This document shows positions 14,111-14,845 of a DNA stretch of 14,845 bases, in pieces. Position 1 is the first letter of the stretch. Every line of letters begins with the position of its first letter. Location: assembly GCA_009698975.1 (NCBI GenBank), contig WLPB01000006.1, forward strand, positions 1-14,845, given 5' to 3'. The stretch comes from Actinomycetota bacterium. Its GTDB lineage: Bacteria > Actinomycetota > Actinomycetes > Nanopelagicales > Nanopelagicaceae. Position numbers and translations under genes: made by a program. The notes beneath the pieces were generated by a model that had not been told where the DNA came from, did no database searches, and saw only the letters and a list, made by a program, of their open reading frames with translations.

Positions 14111-14845
14111 CTCAAATCCAAATTCGAGCTCATCTTCGATATACGAGATATCAGGATCGCGCGTCATTGATAGTGCGAGAACTTCAGCAGAGATATGTTG
14201 CGCACCCGCTAGCCACGTTTCGACGAGCGAATCTGAAGCATTCCATTTAACTTCAATACGATCTGAAATCTCAAAGCCGTCACTCTTGCGACGTTCCTGA
14301 ATCGCCCTGATAATCTCTCGAATTTGGCCAGCTGCGATCAGTTCAGGTGAGAGCGCTAAATCCAACGCCAAACTCTCGCCATCATGGCTGGCCACCATCC
14401 ACCCGCTCTTTGGCACCTCGGTGATGACAAGATCTTCGAGTCCAATTTCGAAGGTTCCAACAGTAGCCACACCTGATGCGCGCAGAAGCTTGACTAATGA
14501 AACTGCATCTTCTGAGGCGATAATTTTTGCAACATCTTGTACCGCTTTGCCGTACTTCGCGCCTAGGCTCTTGAAGTTAGCTTTTATCGAGACATCAACG
14601 AGATCTCCATCGGCATCTGCGATGTCGGCTAAATCAAGGACGTTGAGCTCATCAGAGATTTGCTCTTTCATTTCAACAGGGAGAGATGACCAGCCTTGAG
14701 CAGAGATGAGTGCACGCTGCAGAGGTTGTCTAATCTTCACACCAGATTCAGCGCGAGCAGCGCGTCCTAGTTCAACAACACGTCGTGTCATTGCAACCTG
14801 CTTATTGAGTTCGAGGTTGATCAGCGACTGATCTGCAACCGGAAA
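14090..14845 (-). CDS. ileS: Isoleucyl-tRNA synthetase, C-terminal part (5' end outside window)
   Basis: Class Ia aminoacyl-tRNA synthetase charging tRNA-Ile. Only the last 251 residues are present; the frame stays open to the right edge (FPVADQSLINLELNKQVA precedes the internal Met at 14791), so that Met is not the start. The visible part is the anticodon-binding helical region and C-terminal appendix: RRVVELGRAARAESGVKIRQPL, IKANFKSLGAKYGKAV, GWMVASHDGESLALDL, LSPELIAAGQIREIIRAIQE and RRKSDGFEISDRIEV. Together they resemble the larger eukaryote-like (type II) IleS found in Actinobacteria, rather than valyl- or leucyl-tRNA synthetases. HIGH, KMSKS and the editing domain would lie beyond the window. 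It converges on the dcw operon and overlaps yggT by 21 bases. In Streptomyces ileS lies downstream of divIVA on the same strand as ftsZ. Confidence 0.93.
   Translation of the reverse strand, partial: FPVADQSLINLELNKQVAMTRRVVELGRAARAESGVKIRQPLQRALISAQGWSSLPVEMKEQISDELNVLDLADIADADGDLVDVSIKANFKSLGAKYGKAVQDVAKIIASEDAVSLVKLLRASGVATVGTFEIGLEDLVITEVPKSGWMVASHDGESLALDLALSPELIAAGQIREIIRAIQERRKSDGFEISDRIEVKWNASDSLVETWLAGAQHISAEVLALSMTRDPDISYIEDELEFGFELKKYAD

Noticed and set aside
14138..14153. Possible terminator hairpin GATAT/ATATC near the ileS 3' end
   Set aside because: Only a 5-bp AT-rich stem with no T-tract, and it lies within ileS coding sequence.
14789..14791. ATG (- strand) as the start of a separate 233-residue protein
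   Set aside because: The frame continues upstream to the window edge with IleS-like sequence; this Met is internal to ileS.
1..14845. Search for an undescribed accessory system (defence, mobile, CRISPR)
   Set aside because: Every gene is a recognisable dcw or housekeeping member, with no transposase, integrase, tRNA, attachment-like repeats or spacer arrays, and no compositional break by eye.

Overview
The window is a nearly complete division and cell wall (dcw) gene cluster from an actinobacterium. The order is ftsI (3' part), murE, murF, mraY, murD, ftsW, murG, murC, ftsQ, ftsZ, pgeF, yggS (PLP-binding protein), sepF, yggT, all on the + strand. It ends with the 3' part of ileS on the - strand. 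Evidence for Actinobacteria: the ftsW-murG-murC-ftsQ-ftsZ-pgeF-yggS-sepF-yggT order; a FtsZ tail ending DVPDFMK; a MurG with the SGAVTCAE and VGNGEQ blocks; and a MraY outer loop with [12 protein letters not shown]. The base composition looks close to half G+C by eye, genes are tightly packed, and several division proteins lack long disordered tails. This fits a streamlined, moderate-GC lineage such as the freshwater acI/Nanopelagicales group. That placement is inference.

Layout. Positions 1-10714 hold the peptidoglycan precursor block plus ftsI, ftsW and ftsQ. Most junctions are 4-base ATGA stop/start overlaps or gaps under 30 bases, so this reads as one polycistronic unit. Together MurC, MurD, MurE and MurF build UDP-MurNAc-pentapeptide (MurE probably adding meso-diaminopimelate). 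MraY and MurG make lipid I and lipid II. FtsW and FtsI polymerise and cross-link septal wall, and FtsQ is the divisome scaffold.

Positions 10715-10850 are the only real intergenic gap (136 bases). It carries a plausible promoter, nested inverted repeats and a perfect Shine-Dalgarno site in front of a GTG-started ftsZ. Positions 10851-14110 hold ftsZ and its companions: PgeF (edits mis-made UDP-MurNAc precursor), a PLP homeostasis protein, the FtsZ membrane anchor SepF and the small membrane protein YggT. sepF, and possibly pgeF, lack a clear ribosome binding site but have a TAnnnT hexamer at the right distance for leaderless transcription.

The right end is the notable part. ileS is convergent and overlaps yggT by 21 bases, and no divIVA/wag31 lies between them. 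In Streptomyces the order is yggT (ylmG)-divIVA-ileS, all on one strand. I found no mobile elements, CRISPR arrays, RNA genes or exotic systems. The points of interest are small-scale: a 15-bp coding repeat at the MurE C-terminus, the ftsZ leader structure, an altered FtsZ nucleotide-loop motif, candidate leaderless starts, and the right-end rearrangement.
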